DNA from: Nocardia vulneris
GTDB lineage: Bacteria; Actinomycetota; Actinomycetes; Mycobacteriales; Mycobacteriaceae
NCBI RefSeq assembly: GCF_001613425.1
Contig: NZ_BDCI01000035.1
Coordinates: 62,001-126,000, forward strand
Direction of reading: 5' to 3'
Length of the DNA: 64,000 nt
Shown: positions 1 through 8,638 of the stretch, in pieces
How the letters are laid out: the number at the start of each line of letters is the position of its first letter
How positions within the stretch are numbered: the stretch's first letter is position 1
Program-made: the position numbers and the translations under genes
The notes under the pieces: model-generated
Told to the model about the DNA's origin: nothing
Databases searched by the model: none
The model's input: the letters and a program-made list of their open reading frames with translations, nothing else

Positions 1-681
1 CTTGGCCGGGAACCGGTCGATCAAGGCGAGCGCGCTCGGCTGCGCGGAGAACTCGCCGTAGGCCTCGTCCACCACCACGATGCCCGGCGCGGCCTCGATG
101 ATCCGGGCCAGCTCGGCCACCGGAATGCTGTGTCCGGTGGGGTTGTTCGGGCTGGTCACGAACACCACGTCCGGCGAACGCTCGGCGATAACGGCCACCG
201 CGTAGTCGACGTCGAGGGAAAAGTCCGCGCCCCGTTGGGCTTCGACCCATTCGGTGTCGATGCCCTCGGAGATGATCGGGTGCATCGAATAGGACGGCAC
301 GAAACCCAGTGCGCTGCGGCCCGGCCCGCCGAACGCCTGCAACAGCTGCTGCAGGATCTCGTTGGAACCGTTGGCGGCCCAGACGTTGTCGCCGGTCACC
401 GCGACACCCGTCTGCCGGGTGAGGTATTCGGCGAGCCCGGCGCGCAACGCCACTGCGTCCCGGTCCGGATAGCGGTGCAGGTCTGCGGCCGCGATCCGGA
501 TGGACTCGGCGACGTCGTCGATCAGCGCCCGGCTGGGCGGGTGCGGGTTCTCGTTGGTGTTCAACTGCACCGGCACCGTCAATTGCGGTGCGCCGTAGGG
601 CTTCTTGCCGCGCAGGTTCTCCCGCAGCGGCAGATCGCCGAGGCCGATCCCCGACCCCGGCACGGTCACGGGACGGCTCAT
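1..681 (-). CDS. hisC: Histidinol-phosphate aminotransferase, N-terminal part
   Basis: PLP-dependent aminotransferase of histidine synthesis; it converts imidazole-acetol phosphate to histidinol phosphate in the cytoplasm. The gene runs off the left edge, so only about the first 227 residues are visible and the PLP lysine is outside the window. Visible family features are LNTNENPHPP near residue 40, ANGSNEILQQLLQAFGGPGR, and SPNNPTG followed by VVVDEAYGEF. The ATG at 681 overlaps the hisD stop by four bases (ATGA), so the two are a translationally coupled hisD-hisC pair, the usual actinobacterial order. Identification is secure from the motifs and the neighbour. Confidence 0.93.
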   Translation of the reverse strand, partial: MSRPVTVPGSGIGLGDLPLRENLRGKKPYGAPQLTVPVQLNTNENPHPPSRALIDDVAESIRIAAADLHRYPDRDAVALRAGLAEYLTRQTGVAVTGDNVWAANGSNEILQQLLQAFGGPGRSALGFVPSYSMHPIISEGIDTEWVEAQRGADFSLDVDYAVAVIAERSPDVVFVTSPNNPTGHSIPVAELARIIEAAPGIVVVDEAYGEFSAQPSALALIDRFPAK

Positions 682-2015
682 GACAGCGCCTCGAAACGTG
701 CCTGCACGGCCTGGCCGTGCGCGGGCAGATCCTCGGCATTCGCCAGCGCCACCACATGCCCGGCGACATCCTTCAGCGCCGCCTCGGTGTACTCCACCAC
801 GTGGATCCCGCGCAGGAACGTCTGCACACTCAAACCCGAAGAGTGCCTTGCGCATCCGGCGGTCGGCAGCACGTGGTTGGATCCGGCGCAGTAGTCGCCG
901 AGGCTCACCGGGGCGTACGCGCCGACGAAAACCGCACCGGCACTGCGCACCCGGCCCGCCACCGCGGCGGCGTCGGCGGTCTGGATCTCCAGGTGTTCGG
1001 CGGCGTAGGCGTTGACCACCCGCAGCCCCTGCTCGATATCGTCGACCAGCACCGTGCCGGATTGCTTGCCGCGCAACGCCTCGGTGACCCGGTGCGCGTG
1101 CTTCACCACGCTCAGCTGCCGGCTCAGCGCGGCATCGACCGCGTCGGCCAGCGCCGCACTGTCGGTGACGAGCACGCTGGCGGCGAGCACGTCGTGCTCG
1201 GCCTGGCTGATCAGGTCGGCGGCCACGTGCACGGGATCGGCGGTGGCGTCGGCCAGGATCGCGATCTCGGTCGGGCCGGCTTCGGCGTCGATGCCGACCA
1301 GGCCGCGGCACAGCCGCTTCGCCGCGGTCACGTAGATGTTGCCCGGTCCGGTGATCAGGTCGACCGGCTCCAGCTGCGCGCCGTCGGTGTCGACGCCGCC
1401 GTAGGACAGCAGCGCCACGCCCTGCGCGCCGCCGACCGCCCACACCTCGTCGACGCCGAGCAACTGCGCGGCGGCCAGGATGGTGGGATGCGGCAGGCCG
1501 CCGAACTGCGCCTGCGGCGGCGAGGCGACCACCAGCGAACCGACGCCCGCGGTCTGCGCGGGCACCACGTTCATCACCACGCTCGACGGGTAGACCGCGT
1601 TACCGCCGGGCACATACAGCCCGACCCGCTCGACCGGCACCCAGCGCTCGGTCACGGTGCCACCGGGCACCACCTCGGTGGTCTTGTCGGTGCGACGCTG
1701 ATCGGCGTGCACCTTCCTGGCCCGGGCGATGGACTCCTCCAGCGCCGCGCGCACCGCCGGGTCCAGGTCTGCCAGCGCCTTTTCCAGCTCGGCCGCGGGG
1801 ACCCGGACCGTGGCCGGGATCACACCGTCGAACTTCTCGCTGTACTCCTGCGCCGCCGAAACGCCATGGTCCCGGATCGCCTCCACCACCGGCCGCACCT
1901 GATGCAGCACCGAGTCCACGTCGACTCCCCCGCGCGGCAGCGCGGCGCGCAGCTCGGCAACGGAGGGAGTGCGACCGCGCAAATCGACGCGGGCGAGCTC
2001 GATGCGGGTTGTCAT
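678..2015 (-). CDS. hisD: Histidinol dehydrogenase
   Basis: Zn-dependent NAD enzyme that performs the last two oxidations of histidine synthesis, histidinol to histidine. The 445-residue length is typical. Recognisable family stretches are YVPGGNAVYPSSVVMNVVPA near residue 135, ITGPGNIYVTAAKR, the GIDAEAGPTEIAIL segment, ISQAEHDVLA, and the C-terminal GSNHVLPTAGCARHSSGLSV. It starts at ATG 2015 and is the first gene of a hisD-hisC unit. The 560 bases upstream contain repeats but no regulatory site that I could recognise. Confidence 0.96.
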   Translation of the reverse strand: MTTRIELARVDLRGRTPSVAELRAALPRGGVDVDSVLHQVRPVVEAIRDHGVSAAQEYSEKFDGVIPATVRVPAAELEKALADLDPAVRAALEESIARARKVHADQRRTDKTTEVVPGGTVTERWVPVERVGLYVPGGNAVYPSSVVMNVVPAQTAGVGSLVVASPPQAQFGGLPHPTILAAAQLLGVDEVWAVGGAQGVALLSYGGVDTDGAQLEPVDLITGPGNIYVTAAKRLCRGLVGIDAEAGPTEIAILADATADPVHVAADLISQAEHDVLAASVLVTDSAALADAVDAALSRQLSVVKHAHRVTEALRGKQSGTVLVDDIEQGLRVVNAYAAEHLEIQTADAAAVAGRVRSAGAVFVGAYAPVSLGDYCAGSNHVLPTAGCARHSSGLSVQTFLRGIHVVEYTEAALKDVAGHVVALANAEDLPAHGQAVQARFEALS

Positions 2016-2226
2016 GTGGTGTCGATCCTTGTCCTCAGCTGATCCGCAACAGGAAAGTTGCAGCTACCAGCCTAGTGGGCCGACGCCACCCGTTATCCGC
2101 CCGGTCCACTCGGCTGTCACCCCCGCACCTCCCGGCACGCTGATCGGCGTCGCCGCCCTCGACATCCCCGAACACCTCGTCGAGGTGGAGGCCGTCGCGA
2201 TCCTCGCACGATTCCGCGCTGGTCAC

Positions 2227-2291
2227 CTGATCACCAGGTAATCCTGGCGGTGGGCTCTCGGCCGATGCCGCCACCATTACCTGGTGATCAG
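2227..2291. repeat. Intergenic hairpin repeat, family A, copy 1
   Basis: Perfect 16-base arms, 2227-2242 (ctgatcaccaggtaat) and 2276-2291, enclose a second stem tggcgg (2245-2250) / ccgcca (2268-2273) across a cc/cc internal loop. Bases 2255-2278 are identical over 24 bases to 62911-62934, where a second copy with the same fold lies beside dnaE. It is not in a gene. The function is unknown; it resembles a REP-like or small nonautonomous element more than a terminator, because neither neighbouring gene ends here. Confidence 0.75.
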
Positions 2292-2380
2292 CTGACCAGA
2301 AGTTTCCGAGACCGATGAGTCCCCGGATCGAGGACGAGCGGCCGACGGGGCGCAGGGTCGGCCACACCGGACGCAACCAC

Positions 2381-2566
2381 GTCGAAAATGTCGGCCGCCA
2401 TGCGATCCGGCAGGAGGGCGGTCGTGCAGCCCGCCACCCGTCGAAGTGTCGGCCAGCATGCGCTCCGGCACGAGGGCGGCCACAGGCCATCATCCGTCGA
2501 AAACGTCGGCTACCATGCGGTCCGGCACGAGGGCGGTCGCGCAATCCGCCACCCGTCGGAACCGTC
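2381..2566. repeat. Imperfect tandem repeat, units of 59, 56 and 59 bases
   Basis: Three units begin at 2381, 2440 and 2496, each starting gtcgaa and containing cggcc-cagg/cacgagggcgg, and a truncated fourth begins at 2555. Unit lengths are not constant multiples of three and no frame gives a conserved repeat peptide, so I read it as noncoding. It lies immediately downstream of the kinase stop codon. With the hairpin at 2227 it fills the 562-base gap between hisD and the kinase; I see no gene in that gap. Confidence 0.7.
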
Positions 2567-2577
2567 GATCCGCAGGC

Positions 2578-4317
2578 TCAGCGCGTATCGGTGTCGATCA
2601 AGGCGGATCCGTTGCCGGAGTTGATCATCCGCAGCGTCACCGACTTGTTCTGACCGCCGTAGGTCACACTCGCCACATTGACTGCCACCGAGCCGTCGCC
2701 GCTACCGCTGCCGCTGTCCGCGGTGTCGACGGTGTTGAAGCCGGTGAGCCGGTTCTTCGTCCAGTAGCTCTCGAAGGCCTGCTGGCTGCCGTAGACCTGC
2801 TGGGCCGCGGGGGTCAACCGCTTCCACGCCGCCGGGAGGTCCAGATCGGACAGGTTGGTGTAGAAGTCGACGACCTGGTCGATCGCCGCCCGCTGGTCGA
2901 CCTTGCCCACGCTCTTGGTCTTGCCCACCGCGGCAGCGGCCGGGGCGGAACTGGTGCCGCCGCTCGACACACTCGAGCTCGGCGGATTCGCCTGCACCAC
3001 GGGCTGATTCGTGTCCTCGCGAGACATCGCGGCGATGCTCACCGCCACCGCGGCGATGATCCCGCCGATCAGCGCGCCGACCAGGACGGCCTTGCGCTTG
3101 CTGCCGGACTTGCGCGGCACCGGGCGCGGCTGGGTCGCAGTGCGCGGGTGCGCGGCGGTGTTGTGCTGCGGCGGACGAGGCGCGGGGCGCTGCCTGGCTT
3201 GGCGGTCGGGCGCGTGCTGCCGGTCGGGCGGGAGTTGCCGCTCGGCCGGATGGTGCGTCGCGCCCGAGACCGCCGACGGACGCAGCGCCCGCGTCGCCGA
3301 TTCCGGCGCGCCGTTGCGGCGGCGCACGAAAGCCTCACTGGCGGGCACGAATCCGGCGGCCACCGGCGCCGGGCCGGAGTCGGCGAAGGCGGCGAGGTGA
3401 TCGAGCGCCGCGCGCATGGTCGGCCGGTCCTGCGGGTCCGGGCTGAGCAGGTCGAGCAGGAAATCCGTGGCCGGGCCGGCATTACGCGGTTCGCTGACCT
3501 GACCGTTGGCGGCGGCGTACAGCACCGCGAGCGGGTTCGCGTTCGCGCCGTACGGCGGCTCGCCCTCCAGCGCGTGGAAAAGCGTTGCGCCCAAAGCGAA
3601 CACGTCCGAAGCAGGGGTCGGGTCGGCGCCGCGGGCCATCTCTGGCGCGAGATAGGCGGCGGTACCGCAGATCAGGCCGGTCTCGGTGAGCGTGACATCG
3701 CCCGCGGCCCGGGAGATGCCGAAGTCGGTGATCTTCACGGTGCCGTGATCGTCGAGCAAGATGTTGCCCGGCTTGACGTCCCGGTGCACGATGCCGGCCT
3801 GATGTGCGGCGATCAGCGCCGAAGCGACCTGCTCACCGATACGGGCGACATGCGTCAGCGGCAGCGGCCCCTGGGTGGAGAGCACCGCGGCCAGGCTGTT
3901 GGATTTCAGGTACTCCATCACCAGGCACGGGTCGCCCTGATGTTCGGTGATGTCGAACACGACGATCGCATTGGGATGCTGGAAGCGGGCGGCGTTGCGG
4001 GCCTCCCGGATCGCACGCTGCCGGACCACGTCACGCTCGGCCTCGGGCAGGCTCGGCTTGATGTGGATCTGCTTGACGGCCACCGAGCGTTGCAGGCGCT
4101 CATCGATGGCACGCCAAACCACGCCTGTGCCGCCGCTACCAATCCGCTCGACCAGGCGGTAATGCTCCGCGATCAACTGACCGGTATCGATGGCGCCTAC
4201 TCCGAACCTTCTCGAAATCGTGACATCCCGCTTATTGCTTACTGACGCGGTCCGGGGACGAGTGTAGCGGGCCGTGGAACTTCCGCGCTCCTCAGCATGG
4301 GCGAATTCTGCGCCCAC
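2578..4317 (-). CDS. Membrane-anchored serine/threonine protein kinase (PknB-type)
   Basis: Eukaryotic-type kinase that phosphorylates target proteins in response to an outside signal. The kinase domain covers about residues 52-312: glycine loop IGSGGTGVV (59-67), VAVK with Lys82, HRDVKPGN with catalytic Asp180, DFG at 198-200 and LAPE at 224-227. A Pro/Arg/Gln-rich juxtamembrane stretch (about 340-408) leads to one membrane helix (about 410-431) and an extracytoplasmic domain of about 145 residues rich in Ser/Gly; that sensor has no PASTA repeats. The start is uncertain: GTG 4317, 15 bases after the penicillin-binding protein stop, is the only ATG or GTG in frame before the kinase domain and has no clear ribosome site. 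The upstream gene suggests a shared cell-wall role, which is inference. Confidence 0.9.
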   Translation of the reverse strand: MGAEFAHAEERGSSTARYTRPRTASVSNKRDVTISRRFGVGAIDTGQLIAEHYRLVERIGSGGTGVVWRAIDERLQRSVAVKQIHIKPSLPEAERDVVRQRAIREARNAARFQHPNAIVVFDITEHQGDPCLVMEYLKSNSLAAVLSTQGPLPLTHVARIGEQVASALIAAHQAGIVHRDVKPGNILLDDHGTVKITDFGISRAAGDVTLTETGLICGTAAYLAPEMARGADPTPASDVFALGATLFHALEGEPPYGANANPLAVLYAAANGQVSEPRNAGPATDFLLDLLSPDPQDRPTMRAALDHLAAFADSGPAPVAAGFVPASEAFVRRRNGAPESATRALRPSAVSGATHHPAERQLPPDRQHAPDRQARQRPAPRPPQHNTAAHPRTATQPRPVPRKSGSKRKAVLVGALIGGIIAAVAVSIAAMSREDTNQPVVQANPPSSSVSSGGTSSAPAAAAVGKTKSVGKVDQRAAIDQVVDFYTNLSDLDLPAAWKRLTPAAQQVYGSQQAFESYWTKNRLTGFNTVDTADSGSGSGDGSVAVNVASVTYGGQNKSVTLRMINSGNGSALIDTDTR

Positions 4318-4332
4318 ATCGCGGTGCGGGGC

Positions 4333-6084
4333 CTAGCGCACCGCGCGCAGCATCCGGCCCGCGGCGTCGACGGCGGGGCCAGAACTGTTGGCATCATTGA
4401 TGAACACGGCAAATGCCAGGTCATCCGCGATCCCGACGAACCAGCCGTGCGCGTGTTTGTCGTCGATGAACTCCGCGGTGCCGGTCTTGCCGAGCAAACC
4501 GGGGATATTGCGCAACTGTGTGGCGGTGCCCGCGGTCACGGTCTCCCGCATCATCGTCTTCACCTGCTCGACCACCGTGGCGGGCAACGGCGCGGGCGTC
4601 TTGTCCGCGGTGCCGGGTTTGCCCTTGACGATCGCCGGCGCGGGCGCCGAGCCGTGCGCGATCGACGCGGCGACCAGCGCCATACCGAACGGCGTTGCGG
4701 TGACTTGTCCTTGGCCGATGGCGGATTCGACGCGCAGGGTCGGGGTGTCGGCCGGCGGGACCTTGCCGGTGACCGTGGTCAAACCCGGTGTGACGTAGTC
4801 GATGCCGAGCCCGAGCTGCGCGGCGGCGTCGGTCAGCGCGGCGGCGGGCAGCTTCACCGCGAGCGCGCCCATGGTGGTGTTGCAGGAACGCGCGAACGCG
4901 GTGTGCAGCGGCACCGAGCCGAGATCGAAGTTGTTGTCGTTCGGGATGCGGCGGCCCTCGATGGTCGCGACGCCCGGGCAGGGCAGCACCGTGTCCGGGG
5001 TCACCGTGCCCGCCTCGAGCGCGGCGGAGACGGTCACCGTCTTGAAGGTCGAACCCGGCGGGTACAGGCCGGTGAGCGCGATCGGGCCCTGCGCGTCGGC
5101 GGCATCGTTCTGTGCGACCGCGACGACGTTGCCGGTGGAGGGCTGCAGGGCGACGATCGCGGCGGGTTGGGTGATCGGTGCCAGCGCCGCCTCCGCCGCG
5201 TGCTGCAGGTCGATGTCCAGCGTGGTCGCGATATCGGTGGTCGGCTTCGCGTCCTGGCCGCCGACCCGTTGCGTGCCCTGCGCGGTCTGCGCGCGCACCG
5301 CCCAGCCCGCGTTCTCCTCGGCGGTCTGCTGCCAGAGTTCGGTGAGACCGGACAGCACCGGGGAGGACAGGGCCTTGTCCGTGGTGAGCAGCCGGGTCTG
5401 CGGGGCGAGCGTGACGCCGGGCAGCGCGGCCAGCTGTGCCTGGATCGGCGCGATATCCGCGTCCCGCAAACTGATCGCGGTGATCGGCTTGCCCTGCGCC
5501 GCAGCGAGTTCCGATTGCAACGAGGCGGCGGTGATACCGGGCGAGATCGGGCCGAGCAGTCCGGCCAGCGCGCCGGTGTCGGCGCCGGGGCTCACATTGA
5601 CCAGCGTGACCACCTGCTGGGTCATCAGGTCCCCGCCGCTGGCATCGAGCACCCGGGCAGGCTGCGGGTAGACCGGGCTGTAGGTCAGTGGCCCTGCCGC
5701 GAGACCGGGCGCGACCGTGTCCGGGTTCCAGGCGATCTTCCAGCCGTCGCCGCGGTCGTTCGCGGCACCGGTCGTGGTGTAGGTCCACTCGGACTTGCCG
5801 TCGTTGCCGAGCTTCCAGGTGGCGGCCAGGGTGAAGGTGTTCTTGTCGATCGTACGGACATCGAACTTCACCTCCTTGCCCAGGCCGTCGTAGAGCTTGC
5901 CCAGGGTGTCGGTGGCCTTCGCCGGATCGTCGGTGAGGTCGGCCGCCGCGGCGATATCGTCGCGGGTCAGCGCGTCGGCGAACTGGCCCGCGACCGTGTC
6001 GGGCTGGTCCGGTCCGGACGAGCAGGCGGCGAGCACGAGCGCGGGTGCGGCGAACAGGACGAGGCACTTCCGGTGGGTACGCAC
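4333..6084 (-). CDS. Penicillin-binding lipoprotein (transpeptidase with NTF2-like N-domain)
   Basis: Peptidoglycan D,D-transpeptidase on the outer face of the membrane, resembling mycobacterial PBP-lipo (Rv2864c). From GTG 6084 the product is 583 residues. It has a lipoprotein signal with lipobox LAAC (Cys21), an NTF2-like/MecA-N domain at about 27-135, a dimerisation region to about 280, and a transpeptidase domain with SxxK as STFK (Ser345, Lys348), SCN (400-402) and KTGT (533-536). All catalytic motifs are intact. I chose this start because it places the signal peptide at the N-terminus. The kinase gene follows after 15 bases and probably shares the transcript. Confidence 0.92.
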   Translation of the reverse strand: MRTHRKCLVLFAAPALVLAACSSGPDQPDTVAGQFADALTRDDIAAAADLTDDPAKATDTLGKLYDGLGKEVKFDVRTIDKNTFTLAATWKLGNDGKSEWTYTTTGAANDRGDGWKIAWNPDTVAPGLAAGPLTYSPVYPQPARVLDASGGDLMTQQVVTLVNVSPGADTGALAGLLGPISPGITAASLQSELAAAQGKPITAISLRDADIAPIQAQLAALPGVTLAPQTRLLTTDKALSSPVLSGLTELWQQTAEENAGWAVRAQTAQGTQRVGGQDAKPTTDIATTLDIDLQHAAEAALAPITQPAAIVALQPSTGNVVAVAQNDAADAQGPIALTGLYPPGSTFKTVTVSAALEAGTVTPDTVLPCPGVATIEGRRIPNDNNFDLGSVPLHTAFARSCNTTMGALAVKLPAAALTDAAAQLGLGIDYVTPGLTTVTGKVPPADTPTLRVESAIGQGQVTATPFGMALVAASIAHGSAPAPAIVKGKPGTADKTPAPLPATVVEQVKTMMRETVTAGTATQLRNIPGLLGKTGTAEFIDDKHAHGWFVGIADDLAFAVFINDANSSGPAVDAAGRMLRAVR

Positions 6085-6134
6085 CCCGCCGACTGTAACG
6101 GCAGGTAGTTCCGGATGGCAGCTGCGACGCCCGG

Positions 6135-7001
6135 TCACCGCCGCTGCCAGTCCCCCTCGACCAGCTTCGCGGCGTCGGCCTCGGTGAGGTCGATGTCGAA
6201 CAGCTCGGACAGGACCTTCGGCACCTCGGACACCTCGATCTCCCGGGTGTCGCTGCTGCCGTCCGGACGCGTGGTGACCACGGTGGTGCCGTCGATCATG
6301 TGGTCGGCGTCGGGCAGGAAGCGGTGCGCGTACGGCCGGGTGGTGAACGGCGAACGCGGCGAGGTGGAGACGAAATGGTTGCCGACCGCGAAGTCGATCC
6401 GGTACTGCGGCGTGGTCGCGAACGTGTAGCGGTCGATCCAGCCGTCCTTGCCGAACTGGTGCAGCACCCAACGGTCACTGTCCAGTTCACCGAGCGTGTG
6501 TTCCAACCGGAACCGCCATGCGCCGGCACTGAATTCGCCGGTGTCGGTGGATAATTCGTAGGGCTCCAGCGGGCCGGAGCCGAATCCGACGTCGACCAGC
6601 CAGACCCGGTCGTCGTCCGCGGTCCTCACGCGCAGCAGCGCGTGCGTGGCCGGACGCAGTCCCTGCTCGGCACCCATCGTCACCCGGCCGTTGAAGGCGA
6701 TGATGTCGTATCCGAGGCGTTCCAGCACCGCCGCGAACAAGGTGACGTGCTCATAGCAGTAGCCGCCGCGACGTTGCCGAATCAGCTTCTCCTGCAAGGA
6801 CTCCAGATCGAGCAGCACCGGCCTGCCGAGAATGATCTCCAGGTTCTCGAACGGAATCGTGGTGGTGTGCAACCGCACCAGCTCCCGCAAGGTCCGCAAC
6901 GTCGGTGCGCGCTCACCGTCGAAGCCGATCCGGGCCAGATACCCGTCGAGATCCAGCTCGGCGTTGTTCCAGTGGTAGGCCGGATCGGTCGGCTTCGTCA
7001 T
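6135..7001 (-). CDS. nat: Arylamine N-acetyltransferase
   Basis: Transfers acetyl from acetyl-CoA to arylamines and hydrazines; in mycobacteria NAT acetylates isoniazid and affects cell-wall lipids. At 288 residues it has the usual length plus about 12 extra N-terminal residues. The catalytic triad is visible: RRGGYCYEH with Cys82, ATHALLRV with His120 and VDVGFG with Asp137. It starts at ATG 7001. The gene for the penicillin-binding lipoprotein begins 50 bases downstream on the same strand, so they may be cotranscribed. Confidence 0.94.
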   Translation of the reverse strand: MTKPTDPAYHWNNAELDLDGYLARIGFDGERAPTLRTLRELVRLHTTTIPFENLEIILGRPVLLDLESLQEKLIRQRRGGYCYEHVTLFAAVLERLGYDIIAFNGRVTMGAEQGLRPATHALLRVRTADDDRVWLVDVGFGSGPLEPYELSTDTGEFSAGAWRFRLEHTLGELDSDRWVLHQFGKDGWIDRYTFATTPQYRIDFAVGNHFVSTSPRSPFTTRPYAHRFLPDADHMIDGTTVVTTRPDGSSDTREIEVSEVPKVLSELFDIDLTEADAAKLVEGDWQRR

Positions 7002-7033
7002 CGCACCCTCACTTCGTCGTCGGTGTACTCACG

Positions 7034-7385
7034 TCAACCCCGGGTGGTCATGATCATGTTCCCACGTCCCGGTGCCCGTCCTGTGGGATCCGCCATGGTG
7101 ACGGGCGGAATATGGGCCGGACCGGCTATCTCCCGCCGTACCGTCTCGGCGACGCGAGACAGCGCGGTGCCGAGACGGCGACGTTGCGCGGTCGTCAACG
7201 GATCGAAGACGAGGCAGCGCACCTGCGCGACGTGCCCCGGCGCGCTGTCGATCACCTGCTTGCGGCCCCGCCTCGGTCAGCGTGGCCAGGGTGTAGCGGC
7301 CGTCGCCCGGGTCGATCCGGCGCGCGATCCACTCACGGGCCTCGAAGCGATCCAGCAATCCAGACAGTCGCGGCAGAGCCGCCAA
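7034..7385 (-). pseudogene. Broken MarR-family regulator
   Basis: Remnant of a winged-helix MarR protein. One frame reads LPRLSGLLDRFEAREWIARR followed by DPGDGRYTLATLTEAG, the recognition helix and wing. The continuation KQVIDSAPGHVAQVRCLVFD and LTTAQRRRLGTALSRVAETV is in another frame. The switch lies near 7262-7268 in the run gcggggccgc, where one extra base explains it. The first 50-60 residues of a normal MarR protein are missing as well, so the gene is both 5'-truncated and frameshifted. A sequencing error would explain only the frameshift. Confidence 0.75.
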
Positions 7386-7410
7386 CGGCCCGAGATAGCC
7401 TCGGGCCGTT
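7384..7410 (-). terminator. Hairpin terminator after the DUF4870 gene
   Basis: Perfect 11-base arms aacggcccgag (7384-7394) and ctcgggccgtt (7400-7410) with a 5-base loop, 44 bases past the stop codon of the DUF4870 gene. There is no clear U-tract, as is common for actinobacterial terminators. It abuts the truncated end of the MarR remnant. Confidence 0.65.
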
Positions 7411-7453
7411 GGGCTTCGGGATGCGGTGCAGCGCGGGGGGACGCGGAGCGCAG

Positions 7454-7852
7454 TCAGTTGATCGAGTCGGCCAGGCGATCGGCGTACGGGGCAGTGAACC
7501 GTCCCACGAACGGCAGTTCCGCCCGGACACCGCCGGCACCGTTCGCCTTGACCATCGCCATGATCCAGACGACGAACGAGAACACCGCGAGCACGAGTCC
7601 GGCCAGGCTGAAGATGATCCCCAGTGCCCCCAGAAGCGAGCCGACGATGCTCAACCCGATATTGACCACCGAGACCGCCCCGAAGAAGACAATCGATTGC
7701 GCCGCATGGAATTTCACATCCGGATCATTCTTTCCCACGAAGAGGAAGATGAGCCCGGTGACCCAGCCCAGCGCGTACGACAGGATCGCACTGGTCTTCT
7801 TGTCCAACCCGGTGGACTGCGGTCGGTTAGCAGGAGATTGAGAAGATGTCAT
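7454..7852 (-). CDS. DUF4870 (UPF0132-like) small membrane protein
   Basis: 132-residue protein with a short hydrophilic N-terminus and three predicted membrane helices: about residues 22-38 (ILSYALGWVTGLIFLFV), 50-72 and 77-100. The block LGWVTGLIFLFVGKNDPDVK followed by FHAAQS is the DUF4870/UPF0132 signature. I chose ATG 7852 because the conserved core begins about 20 residues later; an upstream ATG at 7879 would add nine residues. Function is unknown. A strong hairpin follows it, so it is probably a single-gene transcript divergent from the gene at 7977. Confidence 0.85.
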   Translation of the reverse strand: MTSSQSPANRPQSTGLDKKTSAILSYALGWVTGLIFLFVGKNDPDVKFHAAQSIVFFGAVSVVNIGLSIVGSLLGALGIIFSLAGLVLAVFSFVVWIMAMVKANGAGGVRAELPFVGRFTAPYADRLADSIN

Positions 7853-7976
7853 GAACCAAGTACATGCCGCCCCCACCACCTACCGATCCCAACTTTCCAC
7901 CCCAGCCACCCGTCTCCGCAGGGAGTATCGATCAGCAACAGCTAGAGTCGATCGGCACGAAAGATGGAGTGGGGTC

Positions 7977-8570
7977 GTGGCGTACTGTTTCGAGCTGGTA
8001 ATCAACTTCGGCGACAACATGCACGCGGCGCGTTCAGCACTGCTCACCTGCGCTTCCGGCCGGACGAGCCTGCTCACTGCGGGCGATCGGCGCATACCGA
8101 TCCACGGGCCGATACTGCGCTCCGATGGTCCATACCTCGAATTGTCGCTACTGCCGGTAGGTGTCGGGTTCGGCGTCGCCCTGGACGGTTCGCTCCCCGG
8201 ATTCACGCTCACCGCGGCGGAGCTGACCGAACTCGGCCACGGAATGTACGAGCTACTCACTGCCTTCGATGGATACGTGGCCGCACGGGTCGGCTGGGAT
8301 CCTGAAGACACAGTCGACCCTGTCGAACTCGAAGCCGATTGGCTGGACGAATTACGCGACGGCGCGATCAGCGGTCTCGTACTCTGCGACGCCCTCCACG
8401 CCGAACTGGGCCTAGGTGACGATTACGCCGTCTTCCAACCCGGCTACAGATGGATGCCCTACCGCGGTGAAGTTCCGGACACGCTGACAACCGACCCGCA
8501 ACGTGGCCATGGTCGCCTCCCTGCGTCGAACCCAGTGGGACCGACATCGGCCGCCGGAGAGAACGTATAG
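7977..8570 (+). CDS. Hypothetical protein, 197 residues
   Basis: I do not recognise a family. From GTG 7977, preceded by a purine-rich ggagtgggg, the product is soluble and acidic. It starts MAYCFELVINFGDNMHAA, with an N-terminal part rich in short beta-type stretches (PYLELSLLPVGVGFGVALDG), a helical middle (FTLTAAELTELGHGMYELL) and a low-complexity tail from about residue 165. A reading frame open upstream to 7851 is probably not translated. Its stop lies inside the direct repeat upstream of the PaaX-type regulator, so the two genes are likely linked in expression. Confidence 0.65.
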   Translation: MAYCFELVINFGDNMHAARSALLTCASGRTSLLTAGDRRIPIHGPILRSDGPYLELSLLPVGVGFGVALDGSLPGFTLTAAELTELGHGMYELLTAFDGYVAARVGWDPEDTVDPVELEADWLDELRDGAISGLVLCDALHAELGLGDDYAVFQPGYRWMPYRGEVPDTLTTDPQRGHGRLPASNPVGPTSAAGENV

Positions 8571-8608
8571 TGATCGATCGAAACACGACCGAACGTATGA
8601 GATTCGAT
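8561..8608. promoter_or_regulatory. 30-base-spaced direct repeat, candidate PaaX-type operator
   Basis: gaacgtatagtgatcgat (8561-8578) and gaacgtatgagattcgat (8591-8608) share GAACGTAT-N5-TCGAT exactly and start exactly 30 bases apart, about three helical turns. The pair ends 30 bases before the PaaX-type start codon. Autoregulation is inferred from position. Confidence 0.5.
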
Positions 8609-8638
8609 AGCTGAAGCTCGTGGCAGAGGTGGAGCGAG

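Noticed and set aside
717..2042. Long plus-strand frame opposite hisD
   Set aside because: It is the mirror of a conserved enzyme in very high G+C DNA; composition is His/Arg/Gly-rich without domain motifs.
2388..2624. Reading frames through the tandem repeat downstream of the kinase gene
   Set aside because: They run through the 59/56-base units and change frame between units; no peptide repeat is kept and there is no ribosome site.
2446..4245. 599-codon plus-strand frame opposite the kinase
   Set aside because: Arg/Gly/His-rich antisense of a clear kinase gene.
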